DNA from: Pedobacter sp. ok626
GTDB taxonomy: Bacteria > Bacteroidota > Bacteroidia > Sphingobacteriales > Sphingobacteriaceae
Assembly (NCBI RefSeq): GCF_900100435.1
Contig: NZ_FNEX01000009.1
Span: 62,001-126,000 of the forward strand
Reading direction: 5' to 3'
Length of the DNA stretch: 64,000 bases
Position numbers and translations under genes: made by a program
The notes under the pieces: model-generated
What the model was told of the DNA's origin: nothing
Database searches by the model: none
Seen by the model: the letters and a program-made list of their open reading frames with translations, nothing else
Shown: piece by piece, positions 8,798 to 18,098 of the stretch
Layout of the letters: the number at the start of each line of letters is the position of its first letter
How positions within the stretch are numbered: the stretch's first letter is position 1

Positions 8798-10876
8798 CTA
8801 TTCAGGATTTGTCCAGCCCGGATTCTGTACTAAAAATTTGTTACGTCTGAGTTCATCAAAATGAATTGGCCAGAACCACATTTTTAGGGTAAATATTGAA
8901 GGCAAGGAAGGGGTTTCAACTGGAGTATGGAAGAGGTCTGCCTGCGCTTTGGTCGCATAAGCATTATATCCATAAACGGGGGCAGATTCCTCGCCTGGAG
9001 CATCTGTCCAGCGACGCAAATCAAAATATCGGTGTCCCTCGGCAAATAACTCAATCTGACGTTCTCTTTTTAGTTTAATACGGAATTTTGTCGCATCAGC
9101 ATACACATCATTTGCATAGTCTGCTAATCCTGCTCTGATTCGAATGGGCTGAATCCCTCTTTTTATTTCCCCAATATTCCGAGCCACAGTATGCGTTGTC
9201 TTACCGTCCCAGGAAGGGATAGAATATGATCCGTTCAATTCATTTAAAGCCTCCGCATAAATCAGCAGGATCTCTGCATATCGGATTGCCGGGTCAACTT
9301 TATCTTTCATTCGACTCTGGTCAACCGGAGTAAGTATCGTATTACTGATGTCGTCAGGGTGCACATACTTTTTAATCCCGATCCCTGTACGAGTCCAGTA
9401 CGTGGTATTTTTATAGCCATTGGGATCCCCACGGTAATAAAACACCTGCACATTAGGTTTTTCATCTTTCGTCACTTCTGCGTTCAGCAAATTCCAGGTC
9501 GAACCATTGTAGGAAACTGAAGCATAAAAGCGAGGCTCACGCTTTGCAAATTGTTTACTTACACCAGCAGCCAATGCACCCAACTCCGGATAATTTGCCG
9601 ATTCAGCGGTCTGTACAAAACCTGCCGCACGCTGCTGTGTATTATACCGATCTTGATAACCAGGTCTTCCAGCATACATGCTATTCATTCCAGGGATATC
9701 AGTACCGTCGTTCATATAATAAGCATCAGCCTGTTTTAACGTCATACCATGAGAATTATAGCCTTTTCCTTCCAGCCTGGGTAACTGGTGTACTACCATA
9801 TTGCCAATAGATTCGCTACCCTGATTTCTCCCACGTGTAAAAATAAGTTCGCGATTTTCAGAAGCGGAAACGGCTCCGTTGAATACAGATCGATACGATT
9901 CAAATGGGTCAATATCCTTCCAACCGGCAGGCCAGTTGCTGTTTGAAAAGTTATTGTCTGAAGGAGGTGTAACAGTTGCCGGATAAGCGATATCGCCAAC
10001 AGTCTTCTTATAAGCCACGAACAATTGATATTGTCCAAGGTCTATAACATCCTTTGCAGCTGCAGCGGCCCTGGCCCATTTGGATTCATCATAAGTTGGC
10101 GACAGTAGGGGCTTTTTATCTTTATTCACCATTAATGCGGCAACCTCAGCAGGTGCTTTACCATTGGCTAATGGGCTAGCGGCATACAACAATACCTTAG
10201 CCCGTAGGGCCAATGCAGCCCCACGTGTAGGTCGGGCAAGCTGCTGCACCCCATTTTGAAGTGGAAGTCCTTTCGCGGCTTCAACAAGCTCATTCGAAAT
10301 ATAATCTGCGCATTCTGCATAAGTATTTCTTGCCTGCGCGATTTCATCATACTCTTTGGTATAGTCAATACCTTCGTCTGGAATAATCGGCACTGGACCA
10401 TAGGTACGGAGAAGAATCCAATAAAAGTAAGCTCTTAAAAAACGAGCCTGGCCTTTTAGATCTGCCATTTCCTGAGCAGTAAACTGTTTATTGATATCAA
10501 TATTATTCAGGAAAATTGAGGCTTGTCTGATTCCCTGATACCCAGTTACCCAGATCGTTTTGCTTTCTCCATCCAGACCACTCTCAGTATATTGTCCATT
10601 TTTCCAACGTTTATATTCATCGTTTTCATCGCCATAAAACATATCATCAGCGAAATTAAAAGGTATCACCTTTTTACTGGCCACATCTTGCATCACGTTG
10701 GTCCCCAAAAAATAATACGCGCGTGCCAACCACCTGTTTGCATAGTCGGAATTGGAAAATACATCCTCCGTAGTCATTCGTTCATCGAACAGATAATCCG
10801 AATCCAGGTATTTTTTACACCCGCTAATTGTCAAAACTAATGTAGCGAAGACTAAAATTATAGCTATTTTTTTCAT
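8798..10876 (-). CDS. SusD/RagB-family glycan-binding lipoprotein (PUL1)
   Basis: A 692-residue SusD-like protein, the lid and glycan-capturing partner of the SusC porin. The signal peptide ends at lipobox Cys20 (TISGCKKYLDSD). The N-terminal TPR-rich part has the typical QARFLRAYFYWILLRTYGPVPII segment, and the C-terminal part has the AEILLIYAEALNEL, KRERQIELFAEGHRYFDLRRW and FWPIHFDELRRN motifs of the family. It is somewhat longer than average, with large loops between 270 and 450. It is 10 bases downstream of its SusC partner, as is standard. The glycan is not readable from the sequence; the neighbouring GH43 enzymes suggest arabinofuranosyl chains. Confidence 0.96.
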   Translation of the reverse strand: MKKIAIILVFATLVLTISGCKKYLDSDYLFDERMTTEDVFSNSDYANRWLARAYYFLGTNVMQDVASKKVIPFNFADDMFYGDENDEYKRWKNGQYTESGLDGESKTIWVTGYQGIRQASIFLNNIDINKQFTAQEMADLKGQARFLRAYFYWILLRTYGPVPIIPDEGIDYTKEYDEIAQARNTYAECADYISNELVEAAKGLPLQNGVQQLARPTRGAALALRAKVLLYAASPLANGKAPAEVAALMVNKDKKPLLSPTYDESKWARAAAAAKDVIDLGQYQLFVAYKKTVGDIAYPATVTPPSDNNFSNSNWPAGWKDIDPFESYRSVFNGAVSASENRELIFTRGRNQGSESIGNMVVHQLPRLEGKGYNSHGMTLKQADAYYMNDGTDIPGMNSMYAGRPGYQDRYNTQQRAAGFVQTAESANYPELGALAAGVSKQFAKREPRFYASVSYNGSTWNLLNAEVTKDEKPNVQVFYYRGDPNGYKNTTYWTRTGIGIKKYVHPDDISNTILTPVDQSRMKDKVDPAIRYAEILLIYAEALNELNGSYSIPSWDGKTTHTVARNIGEIKRGIQPIRIRAGLADYANDVYADATKFRIKLKRERQIELFAEGHRYFDLRRWTDAPGEESAPVYGYNAYATKAQADLFHTPVETPSLPSIFTLKMWFWPIHFDELRRNKFLVQNPGWTNPE

Positions 10877-10886
10877 ATTTCTTTTC

Positions 10887-13800
10887 TTATAAACTGACAG
10901 ATAATCCCAATGAAAATGTTCTGCTCAGCGGATAAACTTTTCCATCTGGATTTCCTAACTCCGGATCCCACAACTTAAATTTCGAGAATGTATACAGATT
11001 GGTGCCGACAAAAAATATACGGGCGCTGCTTATCCGGGCCCTATTCACCAATGATTTCGGGATCTGATAGCCAACATCGAGTGTTTTCAAACGCATATAC
11101 GATCCGTCCTTAAGCCAAAATGAAGATCTTTGATAGTTGTTGCTGTTATTTCCGTAAGTCAATCTTGGATATTCGGCATTCGGATCCTCATTTGTACCTA
11201 GAATCCAGCGGTTACTGTTCGCGAGCGAAGTCAGTACATTCCCCCATCCATCTCCACCTGAAAACATAAAAACTGAGCTGCCACTGATGAAATAACTTGA
11301 TTTGCCTACGCCTTGAAAATGCATGTTGATGTCCAACCCTTTCCAGCGGGCAGAAAGACCAAATCCATAGGTTAAATTTGGTTTCGTTGTTGCGCCGATT
11401 ACGACAAAATCCGTCCCATCTACCTTACCATCACCATTTACATCTTTGTATTTGATGTCGCCTGGCATAACCGCACCAAAGGTTTGTTGCGGGCTATTTC
11501 TGATGTCGTCATAATCTTTGAACAAACCTAGAGAAATCAATCCTCTCGCTTGATCAATGCGATGCCCTTCTTGTAGTCTATATTTATAAATTGTATTTTC
11601 TTCATCGCGTTCATTGATCTCATTTTTACTGTAGGTTACATTTGCGCGGAAAGTTAGATCCACATTAAAAAGCTTCTGAGTGACCGCAATATTTCCATCG
11701 AATCCACGAACATTTACAATACCTACGTTGGCCGAAGGATCACTTTCTATTCCAGCGAATCCTGGAAGATATTCACGTTTCATGTAAATCCCTTCCCGAT
11801 GTTCACTAAACAAGTCAAAAGCACCATTAACCTTATCTCCAAAAAAGGAATAATCGAATCCAAGATCCTGTTTAGTCGCAATCTCCCAGGTAACGTTTGG
11901 AGATGCTATAGAAGAGTAACGGATTCCATCCCATGAATTACTACTTTCATAACCACCGAAATTATATCCTCCACCAGTCATTTGCTCAATGTCATACAGA
12001 TAAGGGAATCTAATTTCTCTACCTGCATTATCCTTGCCCATATTATCATTCCCTGCCTTTCCATACGAATAACGCACTTTAAACATATCTACCCATCCCA
12101 AATTTTTAAGGAAAGGCTCCTCGCCAATATTCCAGGCACCTGAAATGGCTGGAAAGAATCCGAATCGGTAATCTTTATGAAAATTCTCTGAACCTGTATA
12201 ACCGAAGTTAAAATCGATATAATACCGATGATTCCAATTGTAATTTACGCGGCCTGCAAGACCCTGGTTCCGGCGAGCTATTCCATTTTTAAGGTCTGAA
12301 CCAATATTCTGCGTAAATACTTTAGACGATTGTGTATATTTTGCAACCGCACCAAAATGGTGGTTTCCGATATCTTTATTATATAAGAGATCCCATTCAA
12401 AGAAGTCCCGGCGATCGCCGTCCGAACCAGAAGTTTGGGTCATTTTTTGTTCTTCGGCTACCCGCGTGAACACCAATGTCCCATCTGCGTTACGATAACG
12501 TGCGGCATTCCACAATTCGGGACGCTTAAATCGTTTAACGTAATTGTCATTATTGGTATCATATCCATACCTTCCAATGAACCTAAGTCCATTAGTGATA
12601 AAATCCAGTTTCTGTTCTAAGTTTAACGTAGTCTGAATATTATTTGTCCAGCTTTCGTTGTATCCGGTCATTGTTCCCTGTACCCAAGGATTGAGGTTAT
12701 CATCTTTTCCTGTCCATGAGGGGATTTTCCCATTCGAATATTGCATCGGCATCATGATGGGATTATATCCCATGAGTGTAGTCCAAATGGCTTTTGTTCC
12801 GACACCTGGATCATTCTGCTGCCTCAAGGACCCGGAAACCCCCACCTTTAGCAGCGTAGATTTCGTGATGTCCATATCGACATTTAAGCGATAGGTATAC
12901 TTTTTAAAATTGGTATTGGTATTATAATCGCCAATTGCCTCATCCACTTTGTACATTCCCTGTTGATTCTGATACCCTCCAGATACAAAATAACGTGCTG
13001 TTTTTCCACCCCCGCTTAGATTCAATATACTACGCTGGCTCTTTGCTCCGTCACGAAGCAAAACATCCATCCAGTCAACATTAGGAAAGAGATCAGGATC
13101 CAGCCCAAGACGTAGTATCTCCATTTCTGAAGCAGAATAAAGTGGTTGCAGATTTCGGGTAGTCTTAGCTTCGTTAGCGAGTGACGCATAGGTGTATCCA
13201 TCCGCAAAATCAGGGAGTTTAGTGGCGGTATTGTAAAATCCTTCTATCTTCGCATTGATCTCTACTTTACCTTCTTTACCCCTTTTTGTGGTGATCAAAA
13301 TCACCCCATTCGCACCTCTGCTACCATAAATCGCTGTTGCCGAAGCATCTTTCAAAACTGAAAATGAGGCTACATCTTCCACATTGATTTCATTCATATC
13401 GCGTTCAAAGCCATCTATCAATACCAATGCAGAATTGTTTGCCCCAAATGTAGATATACTCCTGATCCAGAATTCCGACACACTGCCGGGTCTGCCTGAG
13501 CTTTGCATGGCCTGGATACCAGGCACAACGCCCGCTAAGGCATCTGCCATAGAAGTTGAGGGATTTGACTTTAATCGTTCCACATCTACCGTTGTGATCG
13601 CACCTGTTACAGCAATCCTTTTCTCCACCCCAGTAGCGGTAACGACAACTTCATTAAGCTTACTGTCGTCATTTTCTTTCATTGTGACGTTGATGGTACG
13701 CTGGTCTTTCACCAATACCTCTTTTTTCTGATATCCAATATAGCTGAAGATCAAAGTTTGAAAAGGTCGCATTTTTATGCTGTATTTTCCATCGGTCACA

Positions 13801-13964
13801 GTAGTGGTTCCCAATCCGGGCATATTGCTGACAGCTATACTTACACCTATAAGGGGTAAATTTTGCTCGTCGAGGACAACTCCTTTCACGGTTATCTCTT
13901 CCTGGGCCCGAACGTTAAAGAACATCCCAAACAAGATCAAGCATGTTAGTAAAATAAATTTCAT
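10887..13964 (-). CDS. SusC/RagA TonB-dependent importer without STN domain (PUL1)
   Basis: A 1025-residue outer-membrane TonB-dependent transporter that imports oligosaccharides. After the signal peptide (1-20) comes a carboxypeptidase-regulatory-like domain (ITVKGVVLDEQNLPLIGVSI to YIGYQKKEVLV), then the plug with LNEVVVTATG, FSVLKDASATAIYGSRGANGVILITTKRG, and a 22-strand barrel ending LGLSVSL. It has no N-terminal STN signalling domain, which fits control by a HTCS-type sensor rather than an ECF sigma/anti-sigma pair. It is the second gene of the operon: a TIG/NHL lipoprotein lies only 24 bases upstream, an unusual order because SusC normally leads. Confidence 0.97.
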   Translation of the reverse strand: MKFILLTCLILFGMFFNVRAQEEITVKGVVLDEQNLPLIGVSIAVSNMPGLGTTTVTDGKYSIKMRPFQTLIFSYIGYQKKEVLVKDQRTINVTMKENDDSKLNEVVVTATGVEKRIAVTGAITTVDVERLKSNPSTSMADALAGVVPGIQAMQSSGRPGSVSEFWIRSISTFGANNSALVLIDGFERDMNEINVEDVASFSVLKDASATAIYGSRGANGVILITTKRGKEGKVEINAKIEGFYNTATKLPDFADGYTYASLANEAKTTRNLQPLYSASEMEILRLGLDPDLFPNVDWMDVLLRDGAKSQRSILNLSGGGKTARYFVSGGYQNQQGMYKVDEAIGDYNTNTNFKKYTYRLNVDMDITKSTLLKVGVSGSLRQQNDPGVGTKAIWTTLMGYNPIMMPMQYSNGKIPSWTGKDDNLNPWVQGTMTGYNESWTNNIQTTLNLEQKLDFITNGLRFIGRYGYDTNNDNYVKRFKRPELWNAARYRNADGTLVFTRVAEEQKMTQTSGSDGDRRDFFEWDLLYNKDIGNHHFGAVAKYTQSSKVFTQNIGSDLKNGIARRNQGLAGRVNYNWNHRYYIDFNFGYTGSENFHKDYRFGFFPAISGAWNIGEEPFLKNLGWVDMFKVRYSYGKAGNDNMGKDNAGREIRFPYLYDIEQMTGGGYNFGGYESSNSWDGIRYSSIASPNVTWEIATKQDLGFDYSFFGDKVNGAFDLFSEHREGIYMKREYLPGFAGIESDPSANVGIVNVRGFDGNIAVTQKLFNVDLTFRANVTYSKNEINERDEENTIYKYRLQEGHRIDQARGLISLGLFKDYDDIRNSPQQTFGAVMPGDIKYKDVNGDGKVDGTDFVVIGATTKPNLTYGFGLSARWKGLDINMHFQGVGKSSYFISGSSVFMFSGGDGWGNVLTSLANSNRWILGTNEDPNAEYPRLTYGNNSNNYQRSSFWLKDGSYMRLKTLDVGYQIPKSLVNRARISSARIFFVGTNLYTFSKFKLWDPELGNPDGKVYPLSRTFSLGLSVSL

Positions 13965-13988
13965 CGTTTATATTTGAGTGTTAGTTTT

Positions 13989-15395
13989 CTATTCTTCTTT
14001 TGCTATTTTGCGAATCAGCCAATTACCGGCGTCACCGATATAAAAACATTTCTTAAGCTCATCATAAGCAATTGCTTGCGGACTATTGAAACGAGCCTCA
14101 GTACGCAAATCACCGTTAGCATAGCCATTTGTACCATTATTTCCACGTCCGGCGAATGTACCCACTCTTCCCTGTGGCGTGAGCGTACGGATAGCATGAT
14201 TACTCTTGTCGCAGAAATAAAAATCATACTGATCTCCTCCCGCGGCTTGATAATCCGGATTTTTCACGAATACACCCTGGACAGGATTGTTCAGACGAGC
14301 ATTTGTACCTATTCCGTCTGCATAGCCTGCAGTACCGGCCTCCCCACAAACTGTGTATGGAATTTTAAAGGTTTTGTTAACCCGATCGTAGTCGGTACGC
14401 ATGATGTAATGCTTTTCATACTCCAGTAGATAAGCATAATCCCCTGTGGGATGCATGACCATGTAAATGGCAACACCACTATATGGATTTGTAAATACCA
14501 GTTTATCCTCCTTGGTATTAAAGTCGTACCTTCGAACATCCCCGGCTCTGAATCTGGAATAATACAATTCTCCATTTTGCGGATGAATTAATGTTCCTCG
14601 CACTCCACGGGAGTACACTTCAATAGCTTGCTTCTGAACAAAGTTTGATTGCCTGCTAAATATATAGTTCCCGTATTTGGTATCACTGGCATGGTTGTGC
14701 GAAACAAGCATATCCTGATTGCCATCAAGCTTCCAGGTCATCACAGATGCATCGTCAAGACCAGTTCTAAAATAACTTACATATTTATTTTCGAAATCAA
14801 TCAACCGACTACTATTGGTACCAGCTGTAAAATAAAGATGGTTGGGATTTTTAGGATCAAAAGATAACCACTGTATACCTTTAAATGCTCCACAGTCTTC
14901 AAACGGACCTTCTTTTTCCTGAAAAGCGGAACCAACTTCGTAATACTTCCCGAGAAATGTCGAGACCAGCCATTTCCTAGTATAGGACAGCACCTCTTTG
15001 GCTGTGGCATTGGCGATCTCATTATTGTCACCGTCAACAACAGATACCTTAATATCTCCGTCGTAAGCTTGCGTCGGAATGAGGCAATACAGGCTGTTAT
15101 TTTTTACACCTACTACTACGGCGGTTTTTCCACCAATCATAACTTTGATCTTGGATAGATCACTACCAAAATTTTCCCCATAAATAACCAGATTGTTTCC
15201 TGCTCCCCCTTCTTTAGGATAGAAATCTGAGACAGTCATGGGTTTTGACGGATCATAGCCATCTTCTTTCTTTACTTCAGCGTTTTTACAATGCGTAAAG
15301 CAAAGAACAATCAATCCTAGCAGTATCCTATGGATATGCCAACGCCTGATGTTAACCAAGTCGGTTATCATTAAGAGATGTAAATTTTTATTCAT
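13989..15395 (-). CDS. TIG/IPT and NHL-repeat surface lipoprotein, first gene of PUL1 operon
   Basis: A 468-residue lipoprotein with probable lipid site Cys36 (VLCFTHCKN). Residues about 52-120 form an IPT/TIG immunoglobulin-like domain (VSDFYPKEGGAGNNLVIYGENFG), followed by an NHL-type beta-propeller (repeats such as GTAGYADGIGTNARLNNPVQGVFV and NGYANGDLRTEARFNSPQAIAYD, ending FYIGDAGNWLIRKI). Such proteins act as surface glycan-binding proteins in several PULs. The first 8 residues (MNKNLHLL) and the whole upstream region are nearly identical to those of the next upstream gene (15598-16683), because a 164-base promoter-leader segment is duplicated. A start at Met9 would also work. As first gene it carries the operon promoter. 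Confidence 0.85.
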   Translation of the reverse strand: MNKNLHLLMITDLVNIRRWHIHRILLGLIVLCFTHCKNAEVKKEDGYDPSKPMTVSDFYPKEGGAGNNLVIYGENFGSDLSKIKVMIGGKTAVVVGVKNNSLYCLIPTQAYDGDIKVSVVDGDNNEIANATAKEVLSYTRKWLVSTFLGKYYEVGSAFQEKEGPFEDCGAFKGIQWLSFDPKNPNHLYFTAGTNSSRLIDFENKYVSYFRTGLDDASVMTWKLDGNQDMLVSHNHASDTKYGNYIFSRQSNFVQKQAIEVYSRGVRGTLIHPQNGELYYSRFRAGDVRRYDFNTKEDKLVFTNPYSGVAIYMVMHPTGDYAYLLEYEKHYIMRTDYDRVNKTFKIPYTVCGEAGTAGYADGIGTNARLNNPVQGVFVKNPDYQAAGGDQYDFYFCDKSNHAIRTLTPQGRVGTFAGRGNNGTNGYANGDLRTEARFNSPQAIAYDELKKCFYIGDAGNWLIRKIAKEE

Positions 15396-15536
15396 ACAAT
15401 GCTTGTTTTACTGCAATTGCCGTAAGTACTATCGACGGAAGAGCGCATGCAGTTGGTTTATATTTGGTTGATTAACAATCAAATTAACCGATTACGGTTT
15501 ATATAATTTGTTCAACTTTTTGTCGAATTATCTCAA
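15373..15536 (-). repeat. Promoter-leader repeat, copy 1
   Basis: This 164-base segment matches 16661-16824 with no gaps and about 6 mismatches, all clustered in the untranslated leader. It holds the regulatory motif, the promoter, a leader of about 80 bases and the first 7-8 codons of the TIG/NHL gene. Confidence 0.9.
15480..15535 (-). promoter_or_regulatory. PUL1 regulon promoter site, SusC operon
   Basis: On the minus strand the conserved motif begins TGAGATAATTCGACAAAAAG at 15535, and a -7-like box TTAATTTG occupies 15487-15480. The distance from motif start to box end is 56 bases, identical in all five copies. It lies about 85 bases upstream of the TIG/NHL gene. The motif occupies the place where an activator would touch RNA polymerase at the -33 region; the likely binder is the AraC-type regulator at 25467. 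Confidence 0.75.
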
Positions 15537-15597
15537 ATTCCGATCGCCTCTGAATATACTTCTACCGCTGAACGGGTAATCTAATTTTAATATGGTC

Positions 15598-16683
15598 CTA
15601 TGGAGAAACGTCGAAATCGCTATCCGAGAAAAATATATCAAGCGTTTTTTCACCTAAGCCATAACTCATCATTTTTGTAGAATATGATGTATTGTGTGTC
15701 AAATTATTAGTGCACTTAGCATGGACAGAAATACTTCCACCTGAAGATCCGATCCCCATCATTAAATTTTTGCCAACACCCACGGAATTGGGGCTTTTAT
15801 CTCTGAAATTCTGAGTAAGCCCCCCAGTTAGATTTTCTATTTCATAGGAAAATGAATAACCAGTTACGGTAGGTAAATAAACGGACACTAAAATTTGACC
15901 GTCGGTCACATTATCCGGGTCGGACTCTGTCCAACCACCACCAGACGTTTGCTGAGGTTGCGGTCTGCCAAAACCCCAGTAATTGTAATAAGAAGGTGCA
16001 GTAGATCCATATTCTGAACTCCATGGTGAAACTAAGCTACGATCATAAATTTCGTAAGCATCGAAATCAGGGGTTAATGTTAGAAAGTCTTTATGAATTA
16101 CCCTGATTCTTACTCTAATTTGAGCTCCGAAGTCACAATAAGGGAAAGCATATGCAGGTATGTCTTCAAAGACATCAGTGTATCGTATTCCGGTTAAGCC
16201 ATAACCTGGTGTATCACCATATATATAACGCCATGGCTCAGTGTCGTAATATCTCCACTGGATTTGCATCTTGTAATCTGCGGCTAAATGCGGATAATCT
16301 GGCCCATCGCTCGGAAAACCATGCCAGTAAAAATGAACATAATAACTATAATTATTACCAAGTTTAGAGTCAGGGGCATCGCCTACATATAAATAATTAG
16401 GGTCTGATGGTTGATAGGGGCCTGTTCCTTCCCGATCTTGTATCCAAGCTATAGGAGATGGTGTTGGATTCCAGGGATCTGGTGTAAGCATCATTTGATT
16501 AGCTTTCCTCGGATTCTCTGCGCTTTTATTTTCAAAATCATTTTTGTTGCATGAGCAACACATGAATAACATTAATACAGCACATCCAGTTGATATTTTT
16601 TTTATACCCCATTTGACTTGGCTATATATGACGACCTTATAAAGAACTGCCGTAATAAATAAGAGATGTAAATTTTTATTCAT
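15598..16683 (-). CDS. PUL1 lipoprotein of unknown fold
   Basis: A 361-residue protein that I do not recognise. The N-terminus is long (MNKNLHLLFITAVLYKVV, then a hydrophobic run with a lipobox near Cys45, MCCSCNKND), suggesting a lipoprotein. The mature part is rich in Trp, Tyr, Pro and Gly with beta-sandwich character, as in carbohydrate-binding or adhesin-like proteins. It is transcribed alone from a promoter that is a duplicate of the one driving the SusC operon, and its first 7-8 codons come from the same duplication. This shared control makes a surface binding role in PUL1 plausible, but no catalytic motif is visible. Confidence 0.7.
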   Translation of the reverse strand: MNKNLHLLFITAVLYKVVIYSQVKWGIKKISTGCAVLMLFMCCSCNKNDFENKSAENPRKANQMMLTPDPWNPTPSPIAWIQDREGTGPYQPSDPNYLYVGDAPDSKLGNNYSYYVHFYWHGFPSDGPDYPHLAADYKMQIQWRYYDTEPWRYIYGDTPGYGLTGIRYTDVFEDIPAYAFPYCDFGAQIRVRIRVIHKDFLTLTPDFDAYEIYDRSLVSPWSSEYGSTAPSYYNYWGFGRPQPQQTSGGGWTESDPDNVTDGQILVSVYLPTVTGYSFSYEIENLTGGLTQNFRDKSPNSVGVGKNLMMGIGSSGGSISVHAKCTNNLTHNTSYSTKMMSYGLGEKTLDIFFSDSDFDVSP

Positions 16684-16824
16684 ACAATGCTTGTTTTACT
16701 GCAATTAGCGTCAGTACTGTCGTCTGAAGAGCGCATGCAGTTGGTTTATATTTGGTTGATTAACAATCAAATTAACCGATTACGGTTTATATAATTTGTT
16801 CAACTTTTTGTCGAATTATCTCAA
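16661..16824 (-). repeat. Promoter-leader repeat, copy 2
   Basis: Second copy of the 164-base segment at 15373-15536, offset by exactly 1288 bases. It includes the first codons of the lipoprotein gene at 15598-16683. Confidence 0.9.
16768..16823 (-). promoter_or_regulatory. PUL1 regulon promoter site, lone lipoprotein gene
   Basis: Same 28-base motif (minus strand, starting at 16823) and -7-like box TTAATTTG (16775-16768) as the SusC-operon promoter, from which it was copied. It lies about 85 bases upstream of the start at 16683. Confidence 0.75.
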
Positions 16825-16887
16825 TTTAATGGGATCAGAAAAATAGAATTCAACCTAAAAAAGACGAACAATAGGCAGCAAAAAAAA

Positions 16888-16904
16888 GGAACCTTTTGGG
16901 TTCC
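16888..16904 (-). terminator. Terminator of the GH43-GH130-GH105-epimerase operon
   Basis: A hairpin GGAACC / GGTTCC with a 5-base loop lies about 40 bases after the epimerase stop. Eight A residues on its left side become a U-tract in the minus-strand transcript. Confidence 0.75.
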
Positions 16905-16943
16905 CTTTCTACGATTAAATCGTAAGCGTTATTTATAATTGCT

Positions 16944-18074
16944 TTATTTTGTGGAAAATGCATATACCGAATGGCTTTCATACACTTGTCCAGGCTTTAA
17001 AGTTGTTGATGGGAACTTAGCTTGATTTGGACTATCTGGGAAGTGTTGTGTTTCAAGACAAAATGCGGTCCTGAAATCATCCATTCCCTTACGTAATCTG
17101 TTTTTGCTTTGCATAAAATTACCCCCATAAAATTGAAGGCCAGGCTCGGTGGTATAAACCCGCATCACAATCCCAGTTTTTTCTCCTTCAACTTCAGCTG
17201 CCAGCACATCCAGACCAGAAGCATTCAATACATAATTATGATCGTAGCCCTTTCCAAAACGGAGTTGTTCATTGTTAAGATCCACTCGCTTGCCAATGGC
17301 AGTTGAAGTGCTAAAGTCAAATGGTGTATCCTTTACCGCCTCCAACTTCCCGTTGGGTATTAAAGTCGAATCTACTGGAGTATAAGCCGCTGCATCGATT
17401 CTCAACAAATGGTTATTAATGGTCCCTGAACCTTCGCCGTTTAAATTAAAGAAAGCATGATTGGTCAGGTTAACTACCGTTGTCTGGTCAGTTACTGCAT
17501 GGTAATCTAGTTTCAAACGGTTGTCAGCGGTTAGCGTATATGTCACCCTGGCCTGGAGATTACCTGGAAAACCTTGCTCGCCGTCTACAGAACGATAGCT
17601 AAGAACCAACACTGAATCCCCCTGCTTTACTGCGTCCCATACTTTGTATTGAAAGCCATCTTTTCCCCCATGCAAAGTATTCGGACCATTGTTCACCGAC
17701 AACTGGTAATCCTTTCCCTCAAGTGAAAACCTTCCGCCCGCTATCCGGTTTCCATAGCGACCAATAGATGCCCCAAAATAGGGTTCAGTACTGTTGATAT
17801 AACCAGCCAGACTATCAAATCCAATCACTACACTGGTTAAATCACCTTTTTGATCAGGTACCAATAGTGAAACTAGCCTGCCACCATAATTAGTTATAGC
17901 AGCAGACATACCTGCAGCATTTTTTAAAACATATAATTCGACTGGTTTCCCTGCTACCATCTGCTTAAAATTCTCTTGCTTAGGCAATAAATCTTCATTG
18001 GGTTTGTTGTTCTGGGAACAACCAGCGGCAAGCAGAACCAGGCAACAACTCAGTTTAAATATTTCTTTTCTCAT
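16944..18074 (-). CDS. galM: Aldose 1-epimerase, lipoprotein
   Basis: Interconverts alpha and beta anomers of free sugars such as arabinose, galactose or glucose. The 376-residue protein shows the family motifs: GASIGRYGNRIAGG, the His-containing NTLHGG, the catalytic His in LTNHAFFNL and the catalytic Glu in CLETQHFPDSPN. A signal peptide with lipobox Cys19 (LLAAGCSQ) puts it outside the cytoplasm, so it probably acts on sugars released by the neighbouring enzymes. I chose the ATG at 18074 because it gives a normal signal peptide; an upstream in-frame ATG at 18095 adds 7 residues. It is the last gene of the operon starting at 22067, 24 bases after the GH105 stop, and is followed by a terminator. 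Confidence 0.92.
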   Translation of the reverse strand: MRKEIFKLSCCLVLLAAGCSQNNKPNEDLLPKQENFKQMVAGKPVELYVLKNAAGMSAAITNYGGRLVSLLVPDQKGDLTSVVIGFDSLAGYINSTEPYFGASIGRYGNRIAGGRFSLEGKDYQLSVNNGPNTLHGGKDGFQYKVWDAVKQGDSVLVLSYRSVDGEQGFPGNLQARVTYTLTADNRLKLDYHAVTDQTTVVNLTNHAFFNLNGEGSGTINNHLLRIDAAAYTPVDSTLIPNGKLEAVKDTPFDFSTSTAIGKRVDLNNEQLRFGKGYDHNYVLNASGLDVLAAEVEGEKTGIVMRVYTTEPGLQFYGGNFMQSKNRLRKGMDDFRTAFCLETQHFPDSPNQAKFPSTTLKPGQVYESHSVYAFSTK

Positions 18075-18098
18075 GGTAATCAAATCACTTATCATTTT

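Noticed and set aside
13974..14429. 151-codon open frame antisense to the TIG/NHL gene
   Set aside because: Low-complexity Ile/Ser/Thr-rich translation with no motif; the opposite strand carries clear domain structure.
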